In this document: one piece after another, positions 47,475-56,565 of the stretch | Position numbering within the stretch: the first letter of the stretch is position 1 | How the letters are laid out: each line of letters begins with the position of its first letter | Assembly: GCA_021825295.1 (NCBI GenBank) | Contig: JAKAHV010000003.1 | Location: 60,442-124,441, forward strand | Direction: 5' to 3' | Source: Nitrospirota bacterium | Lineage (GTDB): Bacteria; Nitrospirota; Thermodesulfovibrionia; Thermodesulfovibrionales; JdFR-88 | Length of the DNA: 64,000 nt | Translations under genes and position numbers: made by a program | Notes under the pieces: generated by a model | What the model saw: the letters and a program-made list of their open reading frames with translations, nothing else | Told to the model about the DNA's origin: nothing | Database searches by the model: none

Positions 47475-47747
47475 ATGCCAGCAAGAAAGGCCGCGGCAAA
47501 AAGGATTTCAGCGGCGGCGAAGCCCAAGAAGAGGGTCGCAAAACTTCCGGCCAAAGCGGTAAAGGCGCCTGCAAAAAAAGTGAAGCCCGCAGCAAGGGCG
47601 GCAAGGAAAGCCGCCCCGCGGAAGGCGGCGGCCGAAGTCTCACGGTACGGCTGCGAGGTCTGCGGTCTTGTGGTCAGCGTAGATGAATGGGGGGACATGA
47701 ACGTCGTCAATCTGATCTGCTGCGGAGAGCAGATGCAGCCGGCATAG
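47475..47747 (+). CDS. Histone H1-like tail with desulforedoxin-like domain
   Basis: A 90-residue protein in two parts. Residues 1-54 are rich in Lys, Ala, Arg and Pro (PARKAAAKRISAAAKPKKRV and similar repeats) like bacterial histone H1 tails. Residues 55-90 are a desulforedoxin-type rubredoxin fold with CEVC and ICCG, four Cys that can bind one iron. The start at 47475 follows GGAGGAAGAT. The combination suggests a DNA- or polyanion-binding iron protein, perhaps redox or stress linked; it lacks the catalytic centre of desulfoferrodoxin. It lies after the lipid A operon but has its own spacing. Confidence 0.8.
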   Translation: MPARKAAAKRISAAAKPKKRVAKLPAKAVKAPAKKVKPAARAARKAAPRKAAAEVSRYGCEVCGLVVSVDEWGDMNVVNLICCGEQMQPA

Positions 47748-47769
47748 AAAACCCCCGGGGCCGGCGGAA

Positions 47770-49113
47770 TCAGGACGGCAGAATCACTTCGTGTATCAGC
47801 TTCCTCTTCGCCGGCTCCCTGTCGCTTATCTCGATGCCGGAGAGAAAAACCTCCTCGGCCATCGCCAGCGTCTCCGGTCTGTTCGTATAGAAGGTCGCAA
47901 ACGGTTCTTCCGCGCGCACGGCATCGCCCGGTTTCTTGCCGATGACGATGCCCGCAGCCGGGTCTATCCCGTCTTCCATCGTCGCCCTTCCCGCCCCCAG
48001 CAGCATGGAGGCCTGGCCTGTCGCAAAGGCGTCCATCCGCTTTATGTAGCCGTTCCACGGCGACAGCACAGGTTTTATATGCAGGGCCTTTGGAAGGAGG
48101 CCCTGGTTGAAGGCCGCCTCTGGGTTGCCGCCCCGCGCATCGATGAATTCGACGAATTTCTTGAAGGCGTCACCGTGCTCTATATAGTCCCAGGCCTCGT
48201 CCCGGTACCGTTTCAGGAGGTGCTCGCTCAACCTCTGCGGGGTTGTCTCCTCGCTCACGCTGTCGGCAAGGTGAAGCATCCACGCGGCAAGCGTCATTGT
48301 CACCTCCAGAAAGTCCGGCGCAAACCTCCCCTTCAGGGCGGATATGCTTTCCTTCACTTCCAGGGCGTTGCCCACCGTGCGTCCAAGCGGGGCGTCCATG
48401 TCAGTAATGACAGCGACCGTCTTGATGCCGGCCCCGTTTCCGATGTCGACCATAAGGCGGGCAAGCGCCCGCGCCTCATCCAGGCTGCGCATAAAACCCC
48501 CGGAGCCGGTCTTTACGTCCAGTACAAGGGCGTCAAGCCCCTCGGACAGTTTTTTGCTCATTATGCTTGCCGCGACAAGAGCGGTTGACTCCACGGTGGC
48601 CGTCGCGTCCCGCAGGGCGTAGAGCTTCCTGTCCACGGGGCCTATCTCGCCGGTCTGCCCGCAGATTGAAAAACCCACGTTTTTTATTTCTTCCACGACC
48701 TCCCCGCCCGTGACGTCCGTCCTCAGGCCGGGGATGGAGGCCAGCTTGTCGATTGTCCCGCCCGTGTGTCCCAGGCCCCGGCCCGCTATCGAGGGCATCT
48801 TGAGCCCCATGGCGGCCATGAGAGGGGCTAGCACCAGGTTTGTCTTGTCCCCCACGCCGCCTGTGGAATGTTTGTCTATCTTCACGCCCTGTATGCCGCC
48901 AAGGTCCAGGTTCCGGCCGGGGGCCGCCATCGCCTTTGTGAGCGAGATGGTCTCCTCTTCGCTCATCCCACGGTTATACACTGCCATCAAAAACGCGGCC
49001 AGTTGATAGTCGGGCACAGTGCCTTTGAGGTTGCCTTCCACCAGGAAGGAGATCTCCTCGCCGGAGAGCGCCCCGCCGTCCCGTTTTTTTCTTATCAGGT
49101 CAACCGCCCTCAT
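47770..49113 (-). CDS. Thymidine/pyrimidine-nucleoside phosphorylase
   Basis: A 447-residue enzyme splitting pyrimidine deoxynucleosides with phosphate. DKHSTGGVGDKTNLVLAPL (about 81-99) is the family signature; SIAGRGLGHTGGTIDKLASIPG, ALRDATATVES and KTGSGGFMRSLDEA follow. Both DeoA and Pdp types share these; the precise specificity is uncertain. A complete C-terminal alpha/beta domain is present. It converges on the histone-tail gene and is divergent from mltG. Confidence 0.94.
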   Translation of the reverse strand: MRAVDLIRKKRDGGALSGEEISFLVEGNLKGTVPDYQLAAFLMAVYNRGMSEEETISLTKAMAAPGRNLDLGGIQGVKIDKHSTGGVGDKTNLVLAPLMAAMGLKMPSIAGRGLGHTGGTIDKLASIPGLRTDVTGGEVVEEIKNVGFSICGQTGEIGPVDRKLYALRDATATVESTALVAASIMSKKLSEGLDALVLDVKTGSGGFMRSLDEARALARLMVDIGNGAGIKTVAVITDMDAPLGRTVGNALEVKESISALKGRFAPDFLEVTMTLAAWMLHLADSVSEETTPQRLSEHLLKRYRDEAWDYIEHGDAFKKFVEFIDARGGNPEAAFNQGLLPKALHIKPVLSPWNGYIKRMDAFATGQASMLLGAGRATMEDGIDPAAGIVIGKKPGDAVRAEEPFATFYTNRPETLAMAEEVFLSGIEISDREPAKRKLIHEVILPS

Positions 49114-49256
49114 GGGATATCTAGTTTAGATTAAAAAACGGAAGGGCGTCAAATGAACCGGGACAGGCGCAGGAGATGCCTGTCAAGGATTTCCGGAGCA
49201 AATCTGTTAAAATATTGGCGATATGCCAGGAGCCGGCGCCTATCACTTCCCAGACG

Positions 49257-49346
49257 CGGCCCGGCGAAACCCGCCGGGGATGATGCATATTCGTCTTTGC
49301 GGCCCTAAGGGTCCCCGCAGCCTCCGCTTCTTTTAGCGGGGCCTTA
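49257..49346 (+). promoter_or_regulatory. Two hairpins in the mltG leader
   Basis: A GC hairpin (CCCGGCG-AAAC-CCGCCGGG, about 49259-49278) and a second stem (TAAGGGTCCCCGC at 49306-49318 with GCGGGGCCTTA at 49336-49346) precede the mltG start by 8 bases. The gene has no clear Shine-Dalgarno, so the second stem may control initiation. Confidence 0.35.
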
Positions 49347-49354
49347 AAACAGCC

Positions 49355-50395
49355 ATGAAGAGACAGCTTGCTTTTTTTATCACGGTTTCCATAGGGCTCG
49401 TCGCTCTCTACGCGCTCATTGAGTTTTCCATGCCCGTCAGCCCTTCAAAAGGCGCCGAGGAGGTGCATATCGCACAGGGGATGACTTTCAGGCAGGCGGC
49501 TGAGCTGCTGAAGCAGAAAGGCTACATAACCGATGCCAGGCTTTTTGTCCTTGCGGCCAGGCTCACGGGGGCCGACAGGCGGCTGAAACCCGGCTACTAC
49601 GTCCTGAACGGCTCCATGAGCCCCTGGACTATCTTCGAACTGCTCAAAAACGGCAGGCTCATCGAGACCCAGGTGACCATAGTGGAGGGCGACAGCCTGC
49701 TTGAGATAAAACAGAAGCTCGTCGGCAAAGGGATTATGAGCGCGGCGGATTTCGACCGCCTGTCCACGGACAGCGCCTTTCTTGCAAAACTGAACATCGA
49801 CGCTCCCTCCCTGGAGGGCTATCTCTTTCCAGACACATATACGTTCCCCAAAGGCGAGACCCCGGAGCAGGTCTTCGAAACGATGGTGGACCGTTTGAGG
49901 CAGAAATATAACGGCCAGCTCAGGGCAAGGACACAGACGATGGGCCTCAACTTAAACACGGTCCTCACGCTGGCCTCGATCGTGGAGAAAGAGGCGGTAG
50001 AGGACTCCGAAAGGCCGATTATCGCCGCGGTCTTTTACAACAGGCTCAAGAAGGGCATGCCCCTTCAGTCGGACCCCACGGCCATCTACGGGATCAAACC
50101 CTTTTGCGAGGGCGTGACGAGCGCCGACCTCAGGAGCTGCACCAGATACAACACCTACAAAATCAAGGGTCTGCCTCCGGGGCCCATCGACAGCCCCGGA
50201 CTTAAATCCATAAAGGCGGTACTCTACCCGGCGAAGGTGGGCTATCTCTATTTCGTCTCCAACTATAACGGCACTCACACCTTCTCCGACACATATGACG
50301 AGCAAAAGGAGGCCATACTTCACTCCAGGGCGGAGCTGAAGGACAAAGAAGATGAGCAAACGCAGGACCAGCCGCAGGACAACCAGACTAATTAG
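49355..50395 (+). CDS. mltG: Endolytic transglycosylase MltG
   Basis: A 346-residue YceG-like protein with an N-terminal membrane segment (AFFITVSIGLVALYALIEF) and a periplasmic catalytic domain. The catalytic Glu is in LASIVEKEAVEDSERP, and LEGYLFPDTYTFPKGE, FYNRLKKGMPLQSDPT and YNTYKIKGLPPGPIDSPG are family landmarks. It cuts nascent glycan strands and helps end their synthesis. The last 44 bases overlap ispG. Confidence 0.96.
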   Translation: MKRQLAFFITVSIGLVALYALIEFSMPVSPSKGAEEVHIAQGMTFRQAAELLKQKGYITDARLFVLAARLTGADRRLKPGYYVLNGSMSPWTIFELLKNGRLIETQVTIVEGDSLLEIKQKLVGKGIMSAADFDRLSTDSAFLAKLNIDAPSLEGYLFPDTYTFPKGETPEQVFETMVDRLRQKYNGQLRARTQTMGLNLNTVLTLASIVEKEAVEDSERPIIAAVFYNRLKKGMPLQSDPTAIYGIKPFCEGVTSADLRSCTRYNTYKIKGLPPGPIDSPGLKSIKAVLYPAKVGYLYFVSNYNGTHTFSDTYDEQKEAILHSRAELKDKEDEQTQDQPQDNQTN

Positions 50396-51419
50396 GATAG
50401 GCGATGTGCCTGTGGGAGGCGGAAGCCCGGTGTCCGTACAGTCCATGACCAAGACGGACACCAGGGACTGGCAGGCAACCGCCAGGCAGATAAAGGCGCT
50501 GAAGAGGGCGGGCTGCGATATAATCAGGGTTGCCGTGCCGGACATGGAGGCGGCCGTGGCCCTGGGGCGGATAAAAAAGGCCTCTCCCATCCCTGTCATT
50601 GCGGACATCCATTTCGACTGGCGACTGGCGCTCGAGGCTGTAAGGCAGGGCATTGACGGCCTGCGGATAAACCCCGGCAACATAGGGGCCGAATGGAAGC
50701 TGAGAGAGGTGGTGGCCGCGGTCAGGGACAGGGCGATACCCGTTCGGGTGGGGGTGAACGCGGGCTCGCTGGAAAAGGGGCTTCTGGCCAAATACGGACA
50801 TCCCTGCGCGGAGGCGCTCGTCGAAAGCGCGTTAAAAGAGGTCGCCCTGCTGGAGAAATTCGGCCACAGCATGATAAAGGTCTCGCTAAAGGCCTCCAAT
50901 GTCCCCACAACCGTAGATGCCTACAGGATGTTTGCGGAAAAGTCGGATTACCCTCTGCACATCGGGATATCGGAGGCGGGCCCCCCCGCCGTGGGGATCG
51001 TAAAGAGCGCGGTCGGACTGGGCGTGCTGCTCTGGGAAGGGATCGGAGACACGATGCGGGTGTCGCTGACAGGAAATCCGGTCCAGGAAGTCCGCACGGC
51101 CCGGCAGATACTTCAAAGCCTCGGGATGGCCAAAGGGGCGGAGATAATATCCTGCCCCACCTGCGGCCGCACGACAATAGATATACAAAGGCTTGCGGAC
51201 CAGGTGGAGAAGAGGCTGAGGGGGATCCAAAAGCCGGTCAGGGTCGCGGTCATGGGGTGCGTTGTAAACGGGCCGGGGGAGGCCAGCGAGGCCGACTTCG
51301 GGGTTACAGGGGCGAATGGCTCCGGCATGCTCTTTAAAAAGGGCAAAGTCTTACGGACCGTAAGGGAAGACGAGCTCCTGGACGAGCTGATGAAGGAGAT
51401 TGGCAAATGGAGACCATAA
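50352..51419 (+). CDS. ispG: 4-hydroxy-3-methylbut-2-enyl diphosphate synthase
   Basis: A 355-residue 4Fe-4S enzyme of the MEP isoprenoid pathway. VPVGGGSPVSVQSMT near the start, ADIHFDWRLALEA, RINPGNIG and the cluster ligands CPTCGRTTID (two Cys) and MGCVVNGPGEA (third Cys) are present. The start inside mltG (50352) follows GAGCTGAAGGAC; the N-terminal ten residues are basic and poorly conserved, so a slightly later start is possible. It overlaps panC by 13 bases. Confidence 0.96.
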   Translation: MSKRRTSRRTTRLIRIGDVPVGGGSPVSVQSMTKTDTRDWQATARQIKALKRAGCDIIRVAVPDMEAAVALGRIKKASPIPVIADIHFDWRLALEAVRQGIDGLRINPGNIGAEWKLREVVAAVRDRAIPVRVGVNAGSLEKGLLAKYGHPCAEALVESALKEVALLEKFGHSMIKVSLKASNVPTTVDAYRMFAEKSDYPLHIGISEAGPPAVGIVKSAVGLGVLLWEGIGDTMRVSLTGNPVQEVRTARQILQSLGMAKGAEIISCPTCGRTTIDIQRLADQVEKRLRGIQKPVRVAVMGCVVNGPGEASEADFGVTGANGSGMLFKKGKVLRTVREDELLDELMKEIGKWRP

Positions 51420-52267
51420 GGCTGCCCCGCGTCATGCAGGAGATGGCCATAAGGGAAAAAAGGGCCGGCAGGACCATGGGGTTCGTCCCAACGATGGGCG
51501 CGCTGCATGACGGGCATCTGTCCCTGGTGAAAACCGCAAGGTCAGAGAACGACCTTGTGGCGGTCAGCCTATTCGTAAACCCCACACAGTTTTCCGCGGG
51601 AGAGGATTTTGACCGCTATCCGAGGGCCGTAAGCGAAGACCTGGAAAAACTGTCTTCCTCCGGCCTCGCGGATTTTGTGTTCCTGCCGGAGACGCAGAAC
51701 ATCTACCCGCCGGACTTCTCCACCCGGGTGGAGGTGGAGGGGCTGTCGGAGAGGATGTGCGGTGCCTTCAGGCCCGGACATTTCCAGGGGGTGGCGACCA
51801 TCGTGCTGAAACTCCTGAATATCATCCAGCCTGCGAGGGCCTATTTCGGACAGAAGGATTATCAGCAGTCCGTCATAATAGAAAAAATGGTGAAGGATTT
51901 AAACCTGCCGCTGGAAGTGGCCGTCTGCCCGACCGTGAGGGAGGCGGACGGCCTGGCAATGAGCTCCAGAAACGCCTATCTCTCGCCCGGGGAGAGGAAT
52001 GCGGCCCCGGCGCTTTATCGTGCGCTTCAGGCGGGGGCCGCCGCCCTGGCGGAGGGGCGGAGGGACGCAGGCGGGCTCCGGGCGCTCATGGAAGGGGTGC
52101 TCCGGGCGGAGCCGCTCTTCTCGGCGGTGGACTACATATCCGCCTTCGACGCCGGCACCCTCGAAGAGCTTGAAAATATAGACAAAAACACCGTCTTGCT
52201 TGCCGGCGCAGCCAGGATCGGGACCACAAGGCTCATAGACAACCTTCTCGTCAATAATTTAAAATAA
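51407..52267 (+). CDS. panC: Pantothenate synthetase
   Basis: A 286-residue ATP-dependent ligase joining pantoate and beta-alanine. GFVPTMGALHDGHLSLV (ATP site HxGH type), FVNPTQF, GQKDYQQSVIIEKM and ADGLAMSSRNAYLSP cover the catalytic domain. It starts within the ispG end, so the three genes mltG-ispG-panC are translationally linked although their pathways differ. No other pantothenate gene is nearby. Confidence 0.97.
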   Translation: METIRLPRVMQEMAIREKRAGRTMGFVPTMGALHDGHLSLVKTARSENDLVAVSLFVNPTQFSAGEDFDRYPRAVSEDLEKLSSSGLADFVFLPETQNIYPPDFSTRVEVEGLSERMCGAFRPGHFQGVATIVLKLLNIIQPARAYFGQKDYQQSVIIEKMVKDLNLPLEVAVCPTVREADGLAMSSRNAYLSPGERNAAPALYRALQAGAAALAEGRRDAGGLRALMEGVLRAEPLFSAVDYISAFDAGTLEELENIDKNTVLLAGAARIGTTRLIDNLLVNNLK

Positions 52268-52298
52268 TCTAACATCAGGATGGGAACAAAAGATTGCG

Positions 52299-52631
52299 AT
52301 GCTAAACAGGGTACACATACAGATATTGGATAACCCGACCAACTGGGTCCCCGGCACGGACAGCTTCGAACAGGAGCAAAACCAGATAATAGCAGAGGAG
52401 CTGAGAAACGACCTCAACTACAATTACCCGACGGTGACCAGCGTGGAGTACATAGACCTTTTCAATGACGAGAGCGAGAGCTTTCGGGAGATAAGGGAGC
52501 TGTTGAACCAGGGGATAATATCGGCCCCCGTGGTTCTCATAAATGGCGTGCCAAAGATACATGGGGGGATACCTTCCATGCTCATCAAGACCGAGGTGGA
52601 GAAGATCATATCCTCCGGTCCGGTCCACTGA
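52299..52631 (+). CDS. Thioredoxin-fold-like protein without cysteines
   Basis: A 110-residue protein. The pattern of a beta strand (VHIQILDN), a long helix, a second strand (SVEYIDLFNDES) and a late ISAPVVLINGVPKIHGG segment resembles the cis-Pro region of thioredoxin-like folds and Bacillus YuzD. There is no Cys anywhere, so it cannot act as a thiol enzyme. The start at 52299 is poorly supported by ribosome binding, though GGATGGGAAC is nearby. Function unknown. Confidence 0.65.
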   Translation: MLNRVHIQILDNPTNWVPGTDSFEQEQNQIIAEELRNDLNYNYPTVTSVEYIDLFNDESESFREIRELLNQGIISAPVVLINGVPKIHGGIPSMLIKTEVEKIISSGPVH

Positions 52632-52756
52632 TTGAAGGCCCCCGCGTCCGGCCTGGATTCGGGCCGGCGCCCGGCGCAGCCCGGTTTCTCCACCGCCGCT
52701 TTTTTCACTCCGGCCTGAAATCCATAACATAACGGGTCCGGTTCGGGTATCACGAC

Positions 52757-53242
52757 ATGGCAAAAAGGAAAAAACATACGGCAGGCGGCCTTCGCGTCGT
52801 CTCCCTGCTGGAGGCGGCAAAGGGGCTGCTCGTGCTGTTAGCCGGTTTCGGCGTGCTTGCATTTATCCACAGCGACCTTCACTCCGTGGCCGAGCAGCTC
52901 GTCCGGCAATCCCACCTGAACCCGGCAAGTCATTATCCGCGAATTTTCATAGACGCGGTCACACGTTTGAATGACAGGCACCTCTGGATCATTGCCTTTT
53001 CGGCCCTGATCTACTCGGTTGTCCGCTTCATCGAGGCCTGCGGCCTTTGGCACCAGATGGAGTGGGCCGAATGGTTCGGGGTGCTCACCGGGGGGATTTA
53101 CATCCCGGTCGAAGTGTTCGAAGTCATTCGCAAGGAGACATGGCCGGTGGTCACCCTGCTTCTCGTCAACTCCTGCATCGTGGGATACCTGGCCTTTGTT
53201 TTGTACCAGTCCAGGAAAAGCGGCAGGCGCGCGAGAAAATAG
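52757..53242 (+). CDS. DUF2127-type membrane protein
   Basis: A 161-residue integral membrane protein with four hydrophobic segments (about 18-40, 78-97, 105-125, 130-152) and a basic C-terminus. VVSLLEAAKGLLVLLAGFG and LIYSVVRFIEACGLWHQMEWAEWFG are typical of DUF2127 proteins. Function is unknown. No co-transcribed partner is obvious; the following gene is 50 bases away. Confidence 0.85.
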   Translation: MAKRKKHTAGGLRVVSLLEAAKGLLVLLAGFGVLAFIHSDLHSVAEQLVRQSHLNPASHYPRIFIDAVTRLNDRHLWIIAFSALIYSVVRFIEACGLWHQMEWAEWFGVLTGGIYIPVEVFEVIRKETWPVVTLLLVNSCIVGYLAFVLYQSRKSGRRARK

Positions 53243-53292
53243 CAGGCATCAACATTAAGACAGTTAAATTTTAATATTATGAGGAGGCGCTT

Positions 53293-53970
53293 ATGAATAT
53301 AATAGCCTTGCTTGCGAGCCCGCACGGGCTCAAGGGAAACACCTCGGTCCTTCTGGGCCTCGTCCTGGATGGAGCGAAGGCCGAAGGCGCCCGCGCCGAG
53401 ACCGTTGTCCTTAAAGACGATGAGGTGGCCCCCTGCCTGGGCTGCAACGCATGCCACAAGAAAGGCCGGTGCGCCCGGAAGGACTCATTCGAGCCCCTGA
53501 AGCGGAAGATACTGGCGGCCGACGGCCTGGTGCTCGCAAGCCCCAATTACATCTTCAACGTAAGCGCCCAGCTTAAGGCGTTCATGGACCGCTGCTGCGG
53601 GGTGATCCATTGCATGTCCTTCTGGGGCAAATACGGGGCCTCTGTGGCGACCTCGGGCGGCGGCGGCGAGGAAGCCGTAACCGCATACATGAACCAATTC
53701 CTGATTGCCACCGGGACCGTGCCCGTGGGTGCGGCCGGGGCCAATATGTCCGCCATGCCTGAAGGGGGATTCACGGAAGAGGTGAAGGATAGCGCGCTCG
53801 CGCTTGGAAAGGAGCTGGTTCTGGCATGGAAGGAGGGCGGCGTGCCGCCGGAGGTCGCGAAGCGCCGGGACGATTTCCGCAGGCGAATGCTCTCCCTTAT
53901 CGCATACCGCAAGGACGAATGGCCTTACGAGTTCCAATACTGGAAGACCAGGGAAGGCAGCACGGCCTGA
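53293..53970 (+). CDS. Iron-sulfur flavoprotein (Isf-like FMN reductase)
   Basis: A 225-residue protein with a flavodoxin-like fold: ALLASPHGLKGNTSVLL binds FMN phosphate and GLVLASPNYIFNVSAQLKAFMDR is the conserved loop. A compact motif C-x2-C-x2-C-x5-C (CLGCNACHKKGRC, about 48-60) matches the 4Fe-4S ligands of Isf proteins. It should shuttle electrons between reduced carriers and small substrates such as oxygen species or quinones. GAGGAGGCGCTT precedes the start. Its C-terminal tail overlaps no gene. Confidence 0.9.
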   Translation: MNIIALLASPHGLKGNTSVLLGLVLDGAKAEGARAETVVLKDDEVAPCLGCNACHKKGRCARKDSFEPLKRKILAADGLVLASPNYIFNVSAQLKAFMDRCCGVIHCMSFWGKYGASVATSGGGGEEAVTAYMNQFLIATGTVPVGAAGANMSAMPEGGFTEEVKDSALALGKELVLAWKEGGVPPEVAKRRDDFRRRMLSLIAYRKDEWPYEFQYWKTREGSTA

Positions 53971-53978
53971 CAGGCCGG

Positions 53979-54217
53979 GTGGAAAAACGCGGGCTTCTTG
54001 AAAATGGCCCCTTCAACGGCCGGCCGGGCAAACGGAGGAGGCGCGCAGCGGCGGAGTATTCATTGCTTTGCGTGCGCGTCTATCAGCTGGCCGCCCGCAT
54101 CGGCGCTTCCAGGGAAGCCGTCTCCAAGTGCATGAAACAGCTTGTTTCGCAGGGCGCCGTGAGGCAGGAGGGAGAATATGCATATCAGGCTGCCGTGCGA
54201 AAAGAGGACAGGGGCGG
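53979..54217 (+). pseudogene. Remnant of a Crp/Fnr-type DNA-binding domain
   Basis: Translation of the plus strand at 54081-54185 gives QLAARIGASREAVSKCMKQL followed by VSQGAVRQEGEYAY, the winged helix-turn-helix of Crp/Fnr regulators. Upstream codons (53979-54080) do not encode a cyclic-nucleotide-type sensory domain and no fitting start is seen. The frame runs on into the antisense of the CorC gene. It is best read as a decayed regulator that probably once controlled a neighbouring gene. Confidence 0.6.
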
Positions 54218-55465
54218 CTATAATTTCGTTATCTTGACCCTCGCTATCTTCCTCTCCTCCATCTCGAGGACGAGAAAGCGCAGGTCCTGGTATCTTATCT
54301 GCTCGCCTACATTCGGCAGCCTCCCGAAGAGTCCGAAGACGAAACCGCCCAAGGTGTGAAAATCCGATTTTATCTCGACCCCGACAAGCTCCTTCACCTC
54401 GTCCAGGCCGGTCTGGCCGGAGACAATGAATGTCCTTTCGTCGATGATCTCCACCTCGCGCTCGGCCTCTATCTCCTCGAACTCGTCCTGGAGCCCCCCC
54501 ACGATCTCTTCCATGATGTCCTCAAACGTGATGAGGCCGTCCGTGCCGCCGTATTCGTCTATGACTATCGCTATCTGGAACTTCTTTTTCTGCATCACGT
54601 CCAGCAGTTCGCTGAGCATCTTGTTTTCGGGCACGAAATAAGGCTCCCTCATTATCTCCGTCACGGACGTGTCCTCGTTCACCTTGCCCTCGGCCATCTT
54701 TATCAGGATGTCCTTGACGTAGAGGACCCCTGATATGTCGTCTATGTTCTCCCCTATCACCGGGAAGCGCGAATACCCCTCTTCCTTCACAAGCTCCATC
54801 GCCGAGGCCACCTTGGCGGTGCTCGGGATCGATACTATCTCCGTCCTGGGGACCATCACCTCGGAGACCATCATGTCTCCGAACTCGAATACCCTGTGCA
54901 GAAGCTCCCTCTCCTCCTCTTCCAGGGTGCCCGCCTCCTCGCCGATTGTTATCATGGCCTTTATCTCGTCCACGGTCAGATACGAGGGCAGCGGCTCACG
55001 CTTTATGCCTATGACATGCAAAAACCGGCTGAAGAGCCAGACGAGGGGGGAGATGACCTTCATGTACATCTGGACCGGCTTGGCAAGGGACAAGGCGAAC
55101 TGGTCGGCATGGGACAGGGCCAGGGTCTTGGGCGTAAGCTCGCCGATAACTACGGTAAGAAAGGTCATCACGGCTGTGGCGATGATCACTCCCTTGGCGC
55201 CCATCAGTTTCACGGCGACGAGGGTCCCGAGGGCGGTGGCGAAGATGGTAAGAAGGTTGGCCGACACTATGACGGCGCTGAAAAGCTTGTCCGGCTGATC
55301 GAGGATCGCCTTTAATATCCTGGCGCGCCTGTCGTTTTTCTCTATGAGCCCCCTGATCTTGTAACGGTTTGCGGAGATGAAAGAGGCCTCGACGCTTGAG
55401 AGCACGGCCAGCGCGAGTATGGAAATCAGTATGAGTACTATGTCAAGAATGCCGGGCGGTTCCAT
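54218..55465 (-). CDS. CorC/HlyC-family (CNNM-CBS) membrane protein
   Basis: A 415-residue protein with three parts: a CNNM/DUF21 membrane domain (1-180, helices such as LILISILALAVLSSVEASF and VVIGELTPKTLALS), two CBS repeats (about 205-325; MVPRTEIVSIPS and FQIAIVIDEYGGTDG) and a C-terminal CorC_HlyC domain (about 345-415). Such proteins are linked to magnesium or other cation homeostasis; older 'hemolysin' names are misleading. It lies 17 bases downstream of the isocitrate dehydrogenase gene. Confidence 0.93.
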   Translation of the reverse strand: MEPPGILDIVLILISILALAVLSSVEASFISANRYKIRGLIEKNDRRARILKAILDQPDKLFSAVIVSANLLTIFATALGTLVAVKLMGAKGVIIATAVMTFLTVVIGELTPKTLALSHADQFALSLAKPVQMYMKVISPLVWLFSRFLHVIGIKREPLPSYLTVDEIKAMITIGEEAGTLEEEERELLHRVFEFGDMMVSEVMVPRTEIVSIPSTAKVASAMELVKEEGYSRFPVIGENIDDISGVLYVKDILIKMAEGKVNEDTSVTEIMREPYFVPENKMLSELLDVMQKKKFQIAIVIDEYGGTDGLITFEDIMEEIVGGLQDEFEEIEAEREVEIIDERTFIVSGQTGLDEVKELVGVEIKSDFHTLGGFVFGLFGRLPNVGEQIRYQDLRFLVLEMEERKIARVKITKL

Positions 55466-55482
55466 CCAAAAGGATTTGAGGG

Positions 55483-56565
55483 TCAGAGGGCCTTCAGTTT
55501 CTCAGTGACGGCAAGGGCAACGCCGGTCGTCGAGGCGGCCGCCGGGTCCTCCGGCCTGGGCAGCATGTCATAGGTGAGGTGCCTGCCCTCCTCTATCACG
55601 CCCGCAATCGCCTTCCGCAGCCTGCCTGCCGCGTCGTATTCTCCAAGGTGGCTTAGCATCATGACCCCTGATAGCATCATAGCAAAGGGATTCATCTTGT
55701 TCAATCCCCTGTATTTGGGTGCGCTTCCATGAGTGGGCTCGAAAACCGCGCAGGCGCCGCCGATATTCGCGCCCGGGGCAAGTCCCAGCCCCCCTATGAG
55801 CCCCGCCGCAAGGTCCGAGACTATGTCCCCGTAGAGGTTGGGAAGGACAAGCACGTCATAGAGCTGGGGTTTTTGCACAAGCTGCATGCACATGTTGTCT
55901 ATTATCCTGTCTTCAAAGGCTATATCGGGGTAGTCCGAGGCCACCTGCCTTGCCACCTCCAGGAAAAGCCCGTCCGAGAATTTCATTATATTCGCCTTGT
56001 GCACCGCGGTGACCTTCTTCCTGCCGTTTTTCCTCGCGTACTCGAAGGCGAAGCGGACTATGCGCTCGGTGCCGAAGACCGATATCGGCTTTATGCTTAT
56101 GCCGGAGTCCTCCCGTATGTCCTTGCCGGAGAGGCCCCGGATCTCCTTTATAAGGCGCGCGGCCTCCGGGGAGCCCTTGGAAAATTCTATCCCGGCGTAG
56201 AGGTCCTCGGTGTTTTCCCTCACGATAACGATGTCAATGTTTTCATAAATGGATTTTGAGCCCTTGAAACTCACGCAGGGGCGCAGGCAGGCATAGAGGT
56301 CCAGCGCCTGCCTCAACTGGACGTTTATGCTCCGGAAACCCTTGCCCACGGGCGTGGTGACCGGGCCCTTTATGGCAACGCCGTTTTTCCTGATGGATTC
56401 GATCACCCTGCCGGGAAGCGGAGTGCCCTCTTTTTCATAGACGGCCTCCCCCGCGTCCTGGAAATCCCATTCGAACCGCACCCCGGTGGCCTCGAGCACC
56501 ATGCGGGTCGCCTCGGATATCTCCGGCCCCACTCCGTCACCCGGTATGAAGGTCACCTTATGCAT
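55483..56565 (-). CDS. NAD-type isocitrate/isopropylmalate dehydrogenase family
   Basis: A 360-residue beta-decarboxylating dehydrogenase. [15 protein letters not shown] starts the protein; [14 protein letters not shown] is closer to NAD-isocitrate dehydrogenase than to LeuB, and [19 protein letters not shown] plus [13 protein letters not shown] bind substrate and cofactor. The start at 56565 overlaps the upstream gene by 8 bases. Next to a likely Re-citrate synthase, isocitrate is the best substrate guess; homoisocitrate is an alternative. Confidence 0.9.
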   Translation of the reverse strand: MHKVTFIPGDGVGPEISEATRMVLEATGVRFEWDFQDAGEAVYEKEGTPLPGRVIESIRKNGVAIKGPVTTPVGKGFRSINVQLRQALDLYACLRPCVSFKGSKSIYENIDIVIVRENTEDLYAGIEFSKGSPEAARLIKEIRGLSGKDIREDSGISIKPISVFGTERIVRFAFEYARKNGRKKVTAVHKANIMKFSDGLFLEVARQVASDYPDIAFEDRIIDNMCMQLVQKPQLYDVLVLPNLYGDIVSDLAAGLIGGLGLAPGANIGGACAVFEPTHGSAPKYRGLNKMNPFAMMLSGVMMLSHLGEYDAAGRLRKAIAGVIEEGRHLTYDMLPRPEDPAAASTTGVALAVTEKLKAL

